This document shows, in pieces, positions 1 through 11,558 of a DNA stretch of 64,000 bases. The DNA comes from Oncomelania hupensis (lineage: Eukaryota; Mollusca; Gastropoda; Littorinimorpha; Pomatiopsidae), in NCBI GenBank assembly GCA_036898135.1, contig CM072512.1:22710234-22774233 (forward strand), in the 5' to 3' direction. Positions within the stretch are counted from its first letter, which is position 1. Each line of letters opens with the position of its first letter. Under the pieces are notes generated by a model, which saw only the letters and a list, made by a program, of their open reading frames with translations, was not told the origin of the DNA and searched no databases. The translations under genes and the position numbers were made by a program.

Positions 1-18
1 CGCTGTATCACTCGATGC

Positions 19-116
19 CTTCTTCTTCTTCTTCTTCTTCTTCTTCTTCTTCTTCTTCTTCTTCTTCTTCTTCTTCTTCTTCTTCTTCTTCTTCTTCTTC
101 TTCTTCTTCTTCTTCT
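19..116. repeat. (TTC)n microsatellite
   Basis: An almost pure TTC tract of about 98 bp. It is followed to about 430 by pyrimidine-rich sequence. Long open frames through it (poly-Ser or poly-Glu) are artefacts of the repeat. I see no gene from here to the next repeat at 921. Confidence 0.97.
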
Positions 117-920
117 CCTCTTATTAGTAGCAGCAGCAGTAGTAGTAGTCTTCCTTTACCCCCTAAACCCCCAACTCTTGTCTTTTTTTTCACCCCATTT
201 ATCTTCTGCCTTCGTTCTTCCTGTATATTTTCTTGTTCTTTCGTTGTCGTTGTGTTTTAACCCCCCACCCCACCCCCCTCTTCTATTTTCTCTTTCGACG
301 ATCCTTTCTTGTTATCCGCCTTCTTAATTTCTTTCCTCCATCTTCTTCACTTACACCGTACTCCCAACATCTCCTTCCTCTTCTCCTCCTGCCTTCGCTT
401 CCTCCTTCTTCCTCCTCTTGAGTTAAGCGCTTTCTTTGCCGTCTCACAGCTTGGAAGCCAAATGCGTCGGCTCTTCTTTCTGTCAAGTACCCGATCCCCT
501 TGAACTTACATTTCTTCGCCGTTTGTATATCCTGCCGCAGAACAATGTTGACGATGGTATGGAGTGTGTTTAGACAAGAAGCTATCTATCTATGTATATA
601 TCTCTCTCGCCATTCTCGCTTCTCTCACACGTTTTTTCACCTCCAGAAGTTCTTCAGTGCTGCCTTTGGCACAATGCTCAATAGCAATATTTTCCTCTTT
701 TGGGGGTTGGGGTTGGGGTTGTTTTTTGTTGTTGTTGTTGTTTAGTTTGTTTCGTTTTTTTGGTGCACACCCTTACTCTTGCACCCCTCCCCCCCTCACA
801 CCCCGAACCTCGAATCCTTTCCAAGTAAAGAAAACTGAGGATTTTAATTAGACTAACAGTTGTCTTTTGGTTTTCTAAGAGAGTCATGAGAAAACGTTAC
901 ACACTGAGTAATTATGTCAA

Positions 921-950
921 TGGTGGTGATGATGATGATGATGACGATGA

Positions 951-981
<31 letters not shown>

Positions 982-982
982 G

Positions 983-1013
<31 letters not shown>

Positions 1014-1042
1014 CGATGATGATGACGATGATGATGGTGATA
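921..1042. repeat. (GAT)n microsatellite
   Basis: About 120 bp of GAT with scattered GAC and GGT variants. The interruptions suggest an older array than the pure GAA tracts at 28.8-29.2 kb. Poly-Asp and poly-Ser frames across it are not genes. Confidence 0.97.
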
Positions 1043-3000
1043 GGGGTGAGGAGGGGGTGAATCTTTTGTGCCCTCCAGGCAAGAAAACTGAGAACTTCAC
1101 TTAACAGTATAATTACTTTTGATTTCGGGGACAAGTTGACAAGGAGAGTATTGGTGTGGCTGGCGGTGCTGCTGCTGATGATGATGATGTTGTGATCGAC
1201 ACCTTACATTGTTTGAGTTAGGATTACAAAGGGCCTAAATGCCTTGTGCGCAATAGTTACCACCAGCAATTACATGTTCTAGTTATTGTGCATTTATCCA
1301 ATCATTTAATGCTACCAGAGGTAAAATGAAATTTTAGAATGAAAATGAAGAGGCCAAACGGGCGTGAAGAGTTTTGAAATCTTGACCTTCGGAGAAAACT
1401 TCAAAGGGATCAAATGTTGATTTAAAAGGTTTGCAGGCCCTGCTCTTATATGCAGGTCTAACTTAACCCAGTCATGCACTACCTGTACACGCACAAACCC
1501 TGCAAGTTTAGTATTATTTTGTAGTACGGTATTGGCTCAAAGATCAAGGAATGACAAAGAGAGGCTAGTAGGTCAGTAAGGAGGGGGGGTTTAAGGTTGC
1601 GGTGACCTACTGAGAGTTTATAAGGAAAGCCTAGTAGAAGGAGAAAGAAAAGTAAAGGGCCGTCGTCGTGTCACTCCGTTCCCCGAAGGTTGTCGTTCTT
1701 TGGAAAGGGAGATAACGATGGCTGAATCGCCTATCAAGGGAGGCAACTGGGATCTGGGATGTCGCACCGTGTGAGGGAATAGAGCAAATTGGATAAGGGA
1801 ACTCCGAAGCTGGCTTTCTTGGCTTCCGCTAGGGAATTATACCGTTCCTTCATCAGTTTTTCCTCTTTCCAACCTCCTTTTCATCAGCACTCTTCGCATT
1901 GATGATCAGACGGAGTTACATCCATTCAGTAACTGGAATCTTGGACAAGTGTCTGTTTATATTCAGCCACTTAAACTAGTCATCTGCTTAACTGGTTGAT
2001 GGGATGAATCAGTTAAACTACCCAATTGTTTGATTAGTTTAATTGTTCAGTCTTCCGATTCCGTTTATTCTGTTCATAAATAATCAGTGTCTTGGTTAAA
2101 TCTACGGATCAGCCAATTCGTCACTCAGTTTTTAAATCAATTAAATAAAAAGAAATATTTTAATTTCCCCATCTTCTTTCTCCCCCACCTGCGCAGTCTG
2201 TTAAGAAGTAATCTGTGACTCGCTTAAAGCGACCGGCCGGTCGCTCAATTAGTCAATCAGAGTTTTAAAAACAAAAGGGGTAGGAGGTGTTCCTTTCCCC
2301 CATTGTTTACGTCCTGAAATGGGCGTTCGTATTGCTATTTATTGAATCGATAAAGCGCAGCATTTATTGTATAATGCTGAGGGCTGAATTAATTGCATAA
2401 ACTATAAGTTTGCTATACAGTAATAACTGTATTCACAAAATGGAGTTTTCTTTCACTAGACTGAATGGTCTATGACTGAATTCAAAGAAAGTTATGAGAA
2501 TGCGAGTTGTTTCCCTTCTTCTTCTAAGGACTGTATCGTCATTTTAACGGTTTATATAATGGTAAAAACAAAGATGGAAAGCGTATGATTAATCAGACAT
2601 ACATACATTATTGGGGTAGACATTAACATTGCATATTACACACTATCAACGGCGTTCATTGTTTGCTGTCCTGTAAAGCTATGCCATGACAAGAGCTTTG
2701 TCATGTCCTTCCTTCTCTATTCGCATCAAGGCAAACCTGCATCGCGAGAAGCAGGAACCGTTGAGGCCTACACCTGCATCAGTCGCTTTAACAGATCAAT
2801 GGATAAGGTAGAAGACAAGAGTATAACCATATAAGGTAAGAAGCTTACATAATCATTGCAGTCAGTTGTTTTGGGCAGACGATAATACTTTTTTTTAAAA
2901 TAATTTTTTAATTTTAACAGCTTTATTATCACTTTGGTGAAATTCGGGCACTTTCATTTTCGAAAGAACAGCAGCCCCAAGTGAAGCGCTTTACCCAAGG
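1043..3000. other. Gene-free stretch with an 18-bp palindrome
   Basis: No coding region, RNA gene or recognisable mobile element was found. The longest open frames are about 60 codons and lack family features. The one structured site is a perfect 18-bp palindrome centred on CGACCGGCCGGTCG at 2228-2245. The sequence is AT-rich and looks intergenic. Confidence 0.55.
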
Positions 3001-3125
3001 TACATGCTGGGTGTGTTCTTGTCACCGGCTCTCACCCGTCTAGGACATGAGCGTCAGGATCTTTAAAGTCCGTTATGATGGAATGCATGCGACACAGACT
3101 AGACCTCGGTTTATACTCTCATCCT
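3001..3125 (-). mobile_element. SINE S2 fragment (central body)
   Basis: This matches the middle of the tRNA-derived SINE whose most complete copy lies at 55521-55948. Shared blocks are the segment ending CACCCGTCTAGGACATGAG, the segment with ATCTTTAAAGTCCGTTATGATGG, and ACTAGACCTCGGTTTATACT. The tRNA-like head and the 3' tail are both missing. The orientation is inferred from the complete copy. Confidence 0.8.
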
Positions 3126-3602
3126 CGAAGCGCAAAGAAAAATGCTGAGAAGTTCAGCCAGAAGACAGCGTCACAGAAGTGAAATATTAGATTCGCAGTT
3201 CGCTTTCTGCACAAGCGACGTTTTGACGAAGTTCGTCATCAGCTAATGTTGTCTTCTGATCTTCCGTTTCAACTGTGACCAGGTATCGCAGATATGTGCT
3301 ATGTTAGACTAATGAAGTAGTTCTAGTTATATTGAGTTCATTATTCTTACACATGCGGACTTATACTGTATCATACGGGAATCGGAAAGTACAAAAGTAC
3401 AGGAAGAAGAGTGACAGGGTTCTAGAACGCTGAGTCGTTTCTTCAACACCGTATCTCTAAAGACATTGTAGATGGACAGCTAGCCACCGTGGGGCGGAAG
3501 ACAGAGGCCTCTGTAGATCATTCTGGACATTTAGTGGACAATTCGTTGACATCCTAGAAAGGAGGTCTAGACAAATTTGGCTTAATTTAAAGAAATAATA
3601 AA

Positions 3603-3603
<1 letters not shown>

Positions 3604-3688
<85 letters not shown>

Positions 3689-3853
3689 ATCTTCTTCTTC
3701 TTCTTCTTCTTCTTCTTCTTCTTCTTCTGCTGCTGCTGCTGCTGCTGCTTTTGCTGTTCTTTTTCTTGTTGTTCTTGTTCTTGTTCTTGTTGTTCTTGTT
3801 CTTCTTGATCTTGTTGTTGTTGTTGTTGTTGTTGTTGTTCTTCTTCTTCTTCT
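3604..3853. repeat. Compound microsatellite (ATC)n-(TTC)n-(TGC)n-(TTGTTC)n
   Basis: Four adjoining trinucleotide-type tracts: ATC to about 3688, TTC to about 3728, TGC to about 3750, then mixed TTG and TTC. A 132-residue open frame on the minus strand is entirely low complexity (Asp, Arg, Ser, Asn runs) and is not supported as a gene. R copy R1 begins immediately after it. Confidence 0.95.
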
Positions 3854-3854
3854 T

Positions 3855-4176
3855 TCCCCGTTGGGGTTCAGGGGTTTCTATATTAATAGTATCCCCAATT
3901 TGTGGTAATTGAGTACTTAAAATTACCACTGTTTCTGTCATTCTCATTTGTTCTTTCTCGTTGCTAATCTGTTCTATCAATTTACTATATTCTTCGCTAG
4001 ACCAGTCACCTACCTATTTTTTCTTGAAAACTCCTAAAACTCCTCATTTGTGTATGGTGTCTGTCGGGTCAGCTTGGGGATATTGGACGCTCTCTGCCAA
4101 AATTAATGGTCACTGTGACTGCTATAGTATTATTATTTAGCAATGTAGGCATTTTATATTTATGTGTTTATAATCT
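3855..4176 (+). mobile_element. Retroposon R, copy R1 (5' part only)
   Basis: It begins with the family 5' end CCCCGTTGGGG and carries the TATA-like block, the TTTCTCATTTG-type block, the CTAGACCAGTCACCTACC block and the AGCTTGGG...TATTGGACGCT block. It stops after the TATTTATGTGTTTATAATCTG segment, so about 240 bp of the 3' part is missing. It is more diverged than the 38.7-kb and 47.7-kb copies. A copy that keeps its 5' end but lost its 3' end did not arise by ordinary 5' truncation; a later deletion or insertion at 4177 is likely. Confidence 0.85.
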
Positions 4177-6091
4177 GTTGTCACGACACCCTAGTGGTTG
4201 CCGTGGACGTTCAGCTCAACAGCGAGTGAGGGGATAAAAACTCAAACAAAAGAACTAACACAAAATGCCAGATGAACAATCACACTCTTTTATTCAACAA
4301 AAAAACAAACACTCTCACAGGACAAATGGGGAAATCTAAACCACCCTCAACCTCTATCTTGGCCCACAACCCAGTATTTACTTAACAATTACCCCCCCCC
4401 CCCCCCCCCCTTGTCTAACCTGAAAACCCCAGAACTGTACACAAACAAAATGCCCACAACAATATGCAACAACCCATTACATTTCATATAAATACAATTC
4501 CAAGCTGAGTAAACAAATCAGCAAATCTTAGAAATTCAATTGTGTTGAATAAGCTAGCTTAATATTCAGTGTCACCGTTCGTAACTTAACTGTCTCTTAA
4601 CTGAGCTCAGAATAATCTATAGCAGATGACCACACAGATAATTGAAGTAATTCACACGAAATATTGAAGATGGAGATATGTTTAGGTGCGTGAAATGCAA
4701 ATCTGTGTTTGTATGTCGGTGCGATGTGGATGGTATCCTGTAAACCCCGATGGAAAGCTCCCGGTCGTCCGAAGTACCAGGGCAAGTCCCGGCGGTGATG
4801 GAGGACCACACCCAGCAGCGGCGCCCACAACACAGGAAAGACGTGGCAGTGGTGGTGGCGAGGCCTGGCAACGTCCACACCTCACAGCGGCAAAGGCAGA
4901 GGCCTCAGAGGCTGAAGTGCACGTGGAACAGTAGTACAGCAGTAAAACCGTAGAAATACCGTAGAATTAGCGTAGAATTAGAACAATAGTGATATCCCGA
5001 TAGTAGCAGTAGGCCCAATCTGTCAACAAATACATTGTCTCACTAGTTCATCCTAAAAAATGTAAACACTACATAACAAATACTCCTTCCGCTGTCCGCC
5101 ATCTTGACCTGTTTATACATACATCTCAATAATTCAATACAATTCTTAATTCTAATAATTTATATTTCTTTCATAAAACATAGTTGGTTATATAAATATA
5201 TATAATTATTTCAATCGCACTTCCAGTCACACAATCCGGATTCACTTCACCTTCACCTCCATCTTCATCAACCCTCTCCACGTTACAGTACATTATCTCC
5301 CTTCATTCACAATTATCTCTATCACGCTATAATGGAACATCCCTCATATTCATCACCTTCCTCACCCCTCTCCAACATAGTACATTGTCTCCCTTCCTTC
5401 ACATTCATCACCCCTCTCTCTCTCTTTAACATGCATACTTCCTCATCCCCCTTGACCCCATTTTGGCAACAACATCAACAAAATTATTCACTCTACACAT
5501 TTCACCAAGGAAATCATGAAAATATATAAAAATCAATAAACTACTATTTATCAAAATACATCCCTTTCTCCATCATTCATTCACGTATGCAAGCTCGGAG
5601 TGCATAGCCACTAAGGAAATGAATTACAGGGTTCACACTCACCTTTTAATTCTCGGCCTGTGATACACGGATACACGTACATGTACATAACACAACACAA
5701 TACAGTACAGCACCACACTGGTTATCCGTTTGAGAGTATCAAGTTCGTTTCTGTGCTAATGCTATGCTTTGCACTGGAGCATCTCAATACCGATGAGGTA
5801 CTTGAGCCTTGGAAGGTGCCTAAACGCAGGCCACACAACCTTAAGAGAGAACCCTACACTTATTACTTCCTGAATACATGGTGGTTACAGTCTTTCCACT
5901 ACAGTCTTTTAGTCATTCTTGTCCTGACGAGGGCGCAAGACCTTGGGTGGTTCGAAACAACGAGACTCTACCCGTACAGAAGCACCTTACTCTAACCTGA
6001 AGCAACACTGTCACAAAGTCACTTCTGTCCAAAAAACCGACTGCTCGCAAAAGCTTCCCACGTGACTCTCTGCTGGCTAAATCTTCTACCA
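4177..6091. other. Unassigned stretch with a poly-C tract and a GC-rich core
   Basis: It holds a 19-bp poly-C run at 4392-4410 and a GC-rich island at about 4690-4935 with overlapping open frames on both strands. These are up to about 90 codons, show no recognised domain and have no better frame than strand. An open frame of 111 codons at 5660-5995 on the plus strand also lacks recognisable features. A solo LTR is possible because the stretch starts abruptly inside R1, but no terminal repeat or target duplication could be shown. Confidence 0.4.
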
Positions 6092-6099
6092 GTTCACAA
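6092..6099. repeat. Left 8-bp target-site duplication of the giant TIR element
   Basis: GTTCACAA lies directly outside the left inverted arm and is repeated in direct orientation at 27103-27110, directly outside the right arm. Matching 8-bp repeats outside inverted ends are the normal footprint of one transposition event. Confidence 0.7.
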
Positions 6100-6100
6100 C

Positions 6101-8351
6101 GGTGTACAGAAAATACGAAAAGAGCGAAAAGGGCGAAAAGGACAGCGAAAAGAGCGAAAAGGGGAACCAAAAGAGCAAAAACAAGCGAAAAGGGCCCCAA
6201 AATAGCAAACAGAAGCCTAATTAAGCTCCACACGTATTAAAAGAAGCGGTTAAATGAAGAATTATTGATTAATTATGAAAAATTTGCTCGATCGATTCGG
6301 GGATTTCCCTTTGTAATGGAGCCCATCGATCCAAGACCAGAGAAAAGAGGAATGTAAAGCGCGAAAAGGGGATTAAAAAAGCAAAAATGACACGTAAAAA
6401 GCAAAATGGATTAAAAAGGCTTTCAGTGAATATCAAAACATGGTTTTAATTGGTACATTGGATTGCATATCACTGATAAATCAGCTTGATGCGTCAGATT
6501 TGGAGGCAAAGTATGTGAAGGGACACTACTCCGAGACAGAAAATACAAGCCAGTTTGACAAAACCGGGCATAAAATGAGCGAAAATGGAAATAAGAGAGC
6601 GAAAAAGAGCATAAATATGCAAAAGAGATTCAAAAGAAGTTCAATGCCTATCAAAAGATGCGTTTAATGGGTAAATTGGATTACGTATCACTGAAACATC
6701 AGCCCGTAAACGGTTCGATTCGGGAATTTCCGTTAAGAGTCGCCAAGACGAGGAAAAAAATGAAATAAAGCAGCGAAAATGGAATTAAAAGAGCGAAAAG
6801 AAGCAAAAATAAGCAAAAGGGATTAAAAAGGAGTCTAATGCATATCAAAACATGGTTTTAATAGGTACGCTGGATTGCATATCACTGAAAAATCAGCTTG
6901 ATGTGTCAGATTTGGGCGGTGGCAATTGTCAAGGGACATTACTCTGAGACAGAAAGTACCATTCAATTAGACTACAAAAGAATACAAAGAGCGAAAATGG
7001 AAATAAGAGCAAAAAGGAGCCTAAATATGCTAAAGAGATTCAAAAGAAGTTCAATGCCTATCAAAAGATGCGTTTAATGGGTAAATTGGATTACGTATCA
7101 CTGAAACATCAGCCCGTAAACGGTTCGATTCGGGAATTTCCGTTAAGAGTCGCCAAGACGAGGAAAAAAATGAAATAAAGCAGCGAAAATGGAATTAAAA
7201 GAGCGAAAAGAAGCAAAAATAAGCAAAAGGGATTAAAAAGGAGTCTAATGCATATCAAAACATGGTTTTAATAGGTACGCTGGATTGCATATCACTGAAA
7301 AATCAGCTTGATGTGTCAGATTTGGGCGGTGGCAATTGTCAAGGGACATTACTCTGAGACAGAAAGTACCATTCAATTAGACTACAAAAGAATACAAAGA
7401 GCGAAAATGGAAATAAGAGCAAAAAGGAGCCTAAATATGCTAAAGAGATTCAAAAGGAGTTCAATGCCTATCAAAAGATGCGTTTAATGGGTAAATTGGA
7501 TAACTGAAATATCAGCTTTGTGGTGGGTGACGGGTAGAGGAGAGGGAGGGGGGCATTACAGGAACAACTCACTATAGATAGTATATAACTGTAAATAATT
7601 CCAAGCAGATATTTATTTCCAAAAGTTATATATAATAAAGTATATTATCACCCCCTCTGCTTCCTCCACACTACCACCGGCGGTATGTTTATCTCCTGTA
7701 TACAAGAAGAATAACACATACAATACAACACTTTGTAACGACAAAATGTTATCCCTCAATTTGTATATTCTTGATTTTGCCAAACTTTCAGTTTTTAAAA
7801 ACCTTCTTCAGGGCATTAACTGTGTGAAAGTTTATTTATAATACCCTATATTAATATTAATTATTGTCTATCTACCTTGTTGTATTCAGGTTATATAATT
7901 AATATTGTTATCGGGTATTATATAATTATATATGTTTAGTGGCTTTTAAGTGTTTTATTGTATGTATATATACACTACATACAAACAGACGCTGCAAGCA
8001 AAACATAATTATGTGTGTGCTACCATTGTGCATTTTAGTCCAGATTTATTTTGTACAAAGAAATATTTTACCATGTTATAATGTGTAATAGAAAGTGTAT
8101 TATTTCTGTATGCATGATAGTGGCAAGTGTTTGTGTGTGTTGGTTGCTTGTTTTTTTAACGTCTTCTTTACTTCTGCATCGAATTGATAAGATGCATAAC
8201 ACATACACTCCCCACAATAAAATAAAAATTTAAAAAAATCATAATTTAAAAAAACAAAGAAAACTTATTAAATAAATTGAGCCACTGGACAATCAATTAA
8301 AGCTTTTGCTAACATTATGCTTATCTTAACCTTACTCTCATATCAAAATTT
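6101..8351 (+). repeat. Left inverted arm of the giant TIR element
   Basis: The outer ~120 bp is an array of short motifs of the form GCGAAAAG(A/G). It is followed by three tandem units of about 410 bp: a diverged one at about 6231-6640, then two near-identical ones. The inner ~850 bp (7500-8351) is AT-rich and matches 23473-24300 in inverse orientation almost base for base. The 60-75 codon open frames here recur in the right arm only because the arms are copies. The inner boundary is sharp, at ...TATCAAAATTT. Confidence 0.85.
6641..7460. repeat. Tandem pair of 410-bp units inside the left arm
   Basis: Units 6641-7050 and 7051-7460 differ at one position I could find (AAAAGAAGT versus AAAAGGAGT near the unit end). 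A diverged related unit precedes them. The right arm keeps only one such unit, so the duplication came after arm formation. The likely mechanism is unequal exchange in the ~60 bp conserved at the unit edges (TATGC...TTCAATGCCTATC). Confidence 0.92.
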
Positions 8352-8516
8352 CTCTCTGTCTCTCTCCCTCACTGTCTCTCTCTCTCTGTCTCTTTCTATT
8401 TGTGTGTCTCTCTCTGTCTCTCCATCTCTCTCCCCCTCTCTTTCTCTCGCACCTACACAATCACACACACAAACGTCTCTCCACTCCCACACACAAACGT
8501 CCCCCCCCCCCCCCCG
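8352..8516. repeat. CT-rich microsatellite with poly-C
   Basis: Imperfect CTCTCTGT tract followed by CA-rich sequence and a poly-C run at about 8502-8515. It begins exactly where the left arm ends. The interior of the giant element from here to about 8790 shows no gene. Confidence 0.9.
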
Positions 8517-8789
8517 ACAAAAATCGCAGGCACCCTTTCCCATCTCCACTCACCTCAAAAACACCTTAGCAGATACCACTAAATGGAATTTAAGTGGATT
8601 GTTTACAGGTACCTGACCAAGGCTATCAGTCTTGGGAAAACAGATTGAGCCAAAGAGCTTCTTGATTGAGTATTGATCGTTGTGCAATACATCGCATAAA
8701 GACGGCTACTTGTAGCAAAGAAAGAAGGACACTTCAGCGTAATAATTGAATAGCTACTTGCGATTGTTCTAGATACTGTCCATCTACTT

Positions 8790-9014
8790 CAAAGCTGCTG
8801 ATGCTCATGTCCTAGACGGGTGAGTACCAGTTCCACATATGCACCCATCAAGCACTAGGTCCTTTTTCTTACCATCCCCGGTCGCACAAGAGTGGGTTCA
8901 ATCGTTTGGGGATCAGCTGATGCGCCTAGGAAGAAAGCGGCGCCTTGGGCTACTTTGAGTTAGATTCTGTGTCGGCCAGCGCCTTGAGCAGCTCTTAATC
9001 TGGAAAAGCGCTGT
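8790..9014 (+). mobile_element. Diverged SINE S2 fragment (body and 3' end)
   Basis: It reads in the SINE sense direction: GCTCATGTCCTAGACGGGTG, then a diverged centre, then TTGAGTTAGATTCTGTGTCGG and the L2-type 3' end CAGCGCCTTGAGCAGCTCTT...AAAGCGCTGT. The tRNA-like head is missing. It abuts the inverted-repeat element that begins near 9020. Confidence 0.7.
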
Positions 9015-9581
9015 CTGTCGTGGCTAGGCAGTAAACATTGTACACACCAGAATGCTGCCGTGATTTGACAAAACCGAGTAAGTCCACCTAAGGTCGAAAA
9101 TGAGTTTTTTGCGCCATCAAACTTGCAAGAGAATGACGCATCTTACCTGTAAAAATCAAATCCGAACTATGTTTAGATTTGGAGATATCATAGAGTAAGT
9201 CCTTGTTAAAAAAAATTTAAGTGGGGGAATAAACTGATAAAACCAAGCAAGTCCACTGCGATTTTGTTTCGGCGATCCTCTGGCTGATGCTCGAGTTGGC
9301 ATGATGACGTCATTTTCTACAATAACCTGACAAAGAAAAGTAAGTCCTCCCGACCAATGAGAAAGCGCCTGAAGATGAAGTGGACCAGTGAGAATCCATG
9401 TTAGTGCTGCTGTGCAATATTATTTTCCTGTGAAATTTCGGTCAGCAAAGGACGTGTTCGGCTTTTTAAAAAAGAGTTTTCTTCATGTACTTTCCTGCCC
9501 ACCATGAAGGATCCTGTAGATCTTCCGCCTACGCGGCAACTTCCACGAGGTGTGGAAACAAACAAACTATCCTATCCTATC

Positions 9582-11558
9582 CTATCCTGTCCCGTAACCC
9601 TGAGGTCGTATGGGCACCACAGATGATCGTTTAACCAGCATACTCCATCTCTCTCTATCCTCAGCAGCCCTGATGGCTTCGCTCAGTGTCAAACCAGTCC
9701 ATTCTCGAATGTTGTCCTCCCACCTCTTTTTCGGTCTCCCTCTTCTTCTATCTCCTTGCACTGTGCCTTGCAGAATAGTCTTTGCAAGGCCTGATGATCT
9801 GGTCACGTGGCCATACCATCGGAGTTTCCGTTTCTTCACCAATGTGAGCAGGTCATCGTGTTGTCCAATGGCTTGTGTGATGGTCTGTCGGACTTCGTCG
9901 TTGGTGATGTGTTGGGTATAGGAAATGCCCAGAAGTCTTTTGTAGCACCTCATCTCCATGCTTTGTATTCTTCGTTGTAGATCTGCTGTGAGGGTCTATG
10001 CTTCGCAAGCATATAGGAAGATGGAGATGACAAGGGAGCGCAGCAGTCTTACTTTGGAATGTAGAATGATGGTTCTGTCTTTCCAAATGGGCATCAACCT
10101 TGTCAGGGCAGCAGTTGTTTGTGCGATCCTGGAGAGGACTTCCTGTCGGGACCCATTGTCTGATACAATGGCTCCTAAATATTTGAAGCTATGCACTGTG
10201 TTGAGAAATTGGCCTTGGACTTTGATGTCCGTGTTGATGCCATTGGTGTTGTTGGTCATCATTTCGGTCTTCTCTGCACTTATTTCAATTCCACAAGCTT
10301 TGGAGGTGGTGTCGAGCCTCTGGACCAGCTGTTCAATTTCTTGTTCCTCTCCAGCCAATCCATCAATGTCATCCGCAAAACGAAGATTGGAGATTGCTCT
10401 ACCCCCTATGCTGACTGTGCCTTCGTGATCTGCAAGAGCATCTGACATGATGCGCTCTAGGAAGATGTTGAAGGGTGTTGGAGAGAGTAGGCATCCTTGA
10501 CGCACACCGATTGTTGTTCTGAACCAGTTCCCGATGGCGCTGTTGTGGAGGACTGCACTGGTAGCCTTGCCATACAGGTTTTTGATGACTTCAATAATTT
10601 TAGGTCTGATGTTGTACGCTTTCATTGTTGCCCATAGAGCTGCATGCCAGACTCGGTCAAACGTTTTCTTGAAGTCTATGAACACATGATATAGATGTTG
10701 TTGGTGCTGTAGGTATTTCTCACAGATTATTCTGAGGTTGAAAATATGTTCAGTGGTACTTCGCCCTGCCCTGAATCCTGCTTGTTCTTCAGCTATGATT
10801 TGTTCAGCTTGGGGTTTCAACCTGTTGAGTAATATTTTTAGGAGGACCTTGCTGGGATGGATGATGAGGCTGACGGTGCGGTAATTTTCACACTCCTGGA
10901 GGTTACCTTTTTTGGGAAGAGTGATGACAAGCGACTGGGCCCATGGTATAGGCCACTCTCCACTCTGCCAGATCTTGTTACAGATAATGGTGAGGGCATC
11001 AATCATCGCTTCTCCTCCTGCTTGTAGAAGTTCCGCGGGTATGTTGTCCACTCCCGCTGACTTCCCTTTCTTTAGCGATTGCACTGCTGCCTCAACTTCT
11101 TCCCGGAGAATTGGGAGGATTTCTTCTTCTCTGTTCTCGGGACATGCTAGAACTGATGGGTCTCCATTTGGTGTATGGTTGTAAAGGTCAGAGCAGTACT
11201 CTGTCCATCTGTCCAAGACTTCTCGTTCTTCTGTAAGGCATATGTCAGACTTGCTTTGGATCGTGGAGACTTTGGGCTGTTTGAAACTAGTCAGCCGCTT
11301 TACAGTCTGGTAGGCCTTCTTGCTGTTGTTCTTGTTCAGACTGTTCTCTATTTCCTGGCATTCATCTTCTATCCAGTTCTCCTTTGCAGTGCGCATGCCT
11401 TTTCGGATGTCATTGTTGATTTTTCGGGAGACATCAGCTCCCTGTGAGGTTGTTTTTTTTTTCAATTTCTCTTCGTTTATCACACAGATCCAAAAGTTCA
11501 GGTGTGATCCACGGCTTCTTCTTTGGTCGGTGCTTGCCAAGGATCTCAGTGGCGGCAT
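9582..11558 (-). pseudogene. Reverse transcriptase and C-terminal region of LINE copy A
   Basis: The reading frame covers the fingers-palm region, the GVRQGCLLSP motif and the catalytic FADD motif at about 10368-10379. The C-terminal part contains RLLGISYTQHITNDEVRQTI and a basic RRRGRPKKRWEDN stretch. A single in-frame TAG at about 9993-9995 (a Trp codon in other copies) separates two open segments, 9582-9959 and 9996-11558. The stop codon of the whole frame is supplied by the terminal GGATAGG repeat. A frameshift lies near the T-run at about 11450, where the frame shifts away from the upstream endonuclease part. Confidence 0.9.

Noticed and set aside
4597..4953. GC-rich overlapping frames
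   Set aside because: Open frames occur on both strands at once, with no domain or splice signal, as expected from GC-rich composition.
6440..6667. 75-residue frame, also present at 26535-26762
   Set aside because: Both lie in the inverted arms of the giant element, so recurrence is due to arm duplication; composition is Lys-rich repeat sequence.
8051..8233. 60-residue frame with a hydrophobic stretch, repeated at 23575-23772
   Set aside because: Recurrence is explained by the inverted arms, and no family or start context supports a gene.
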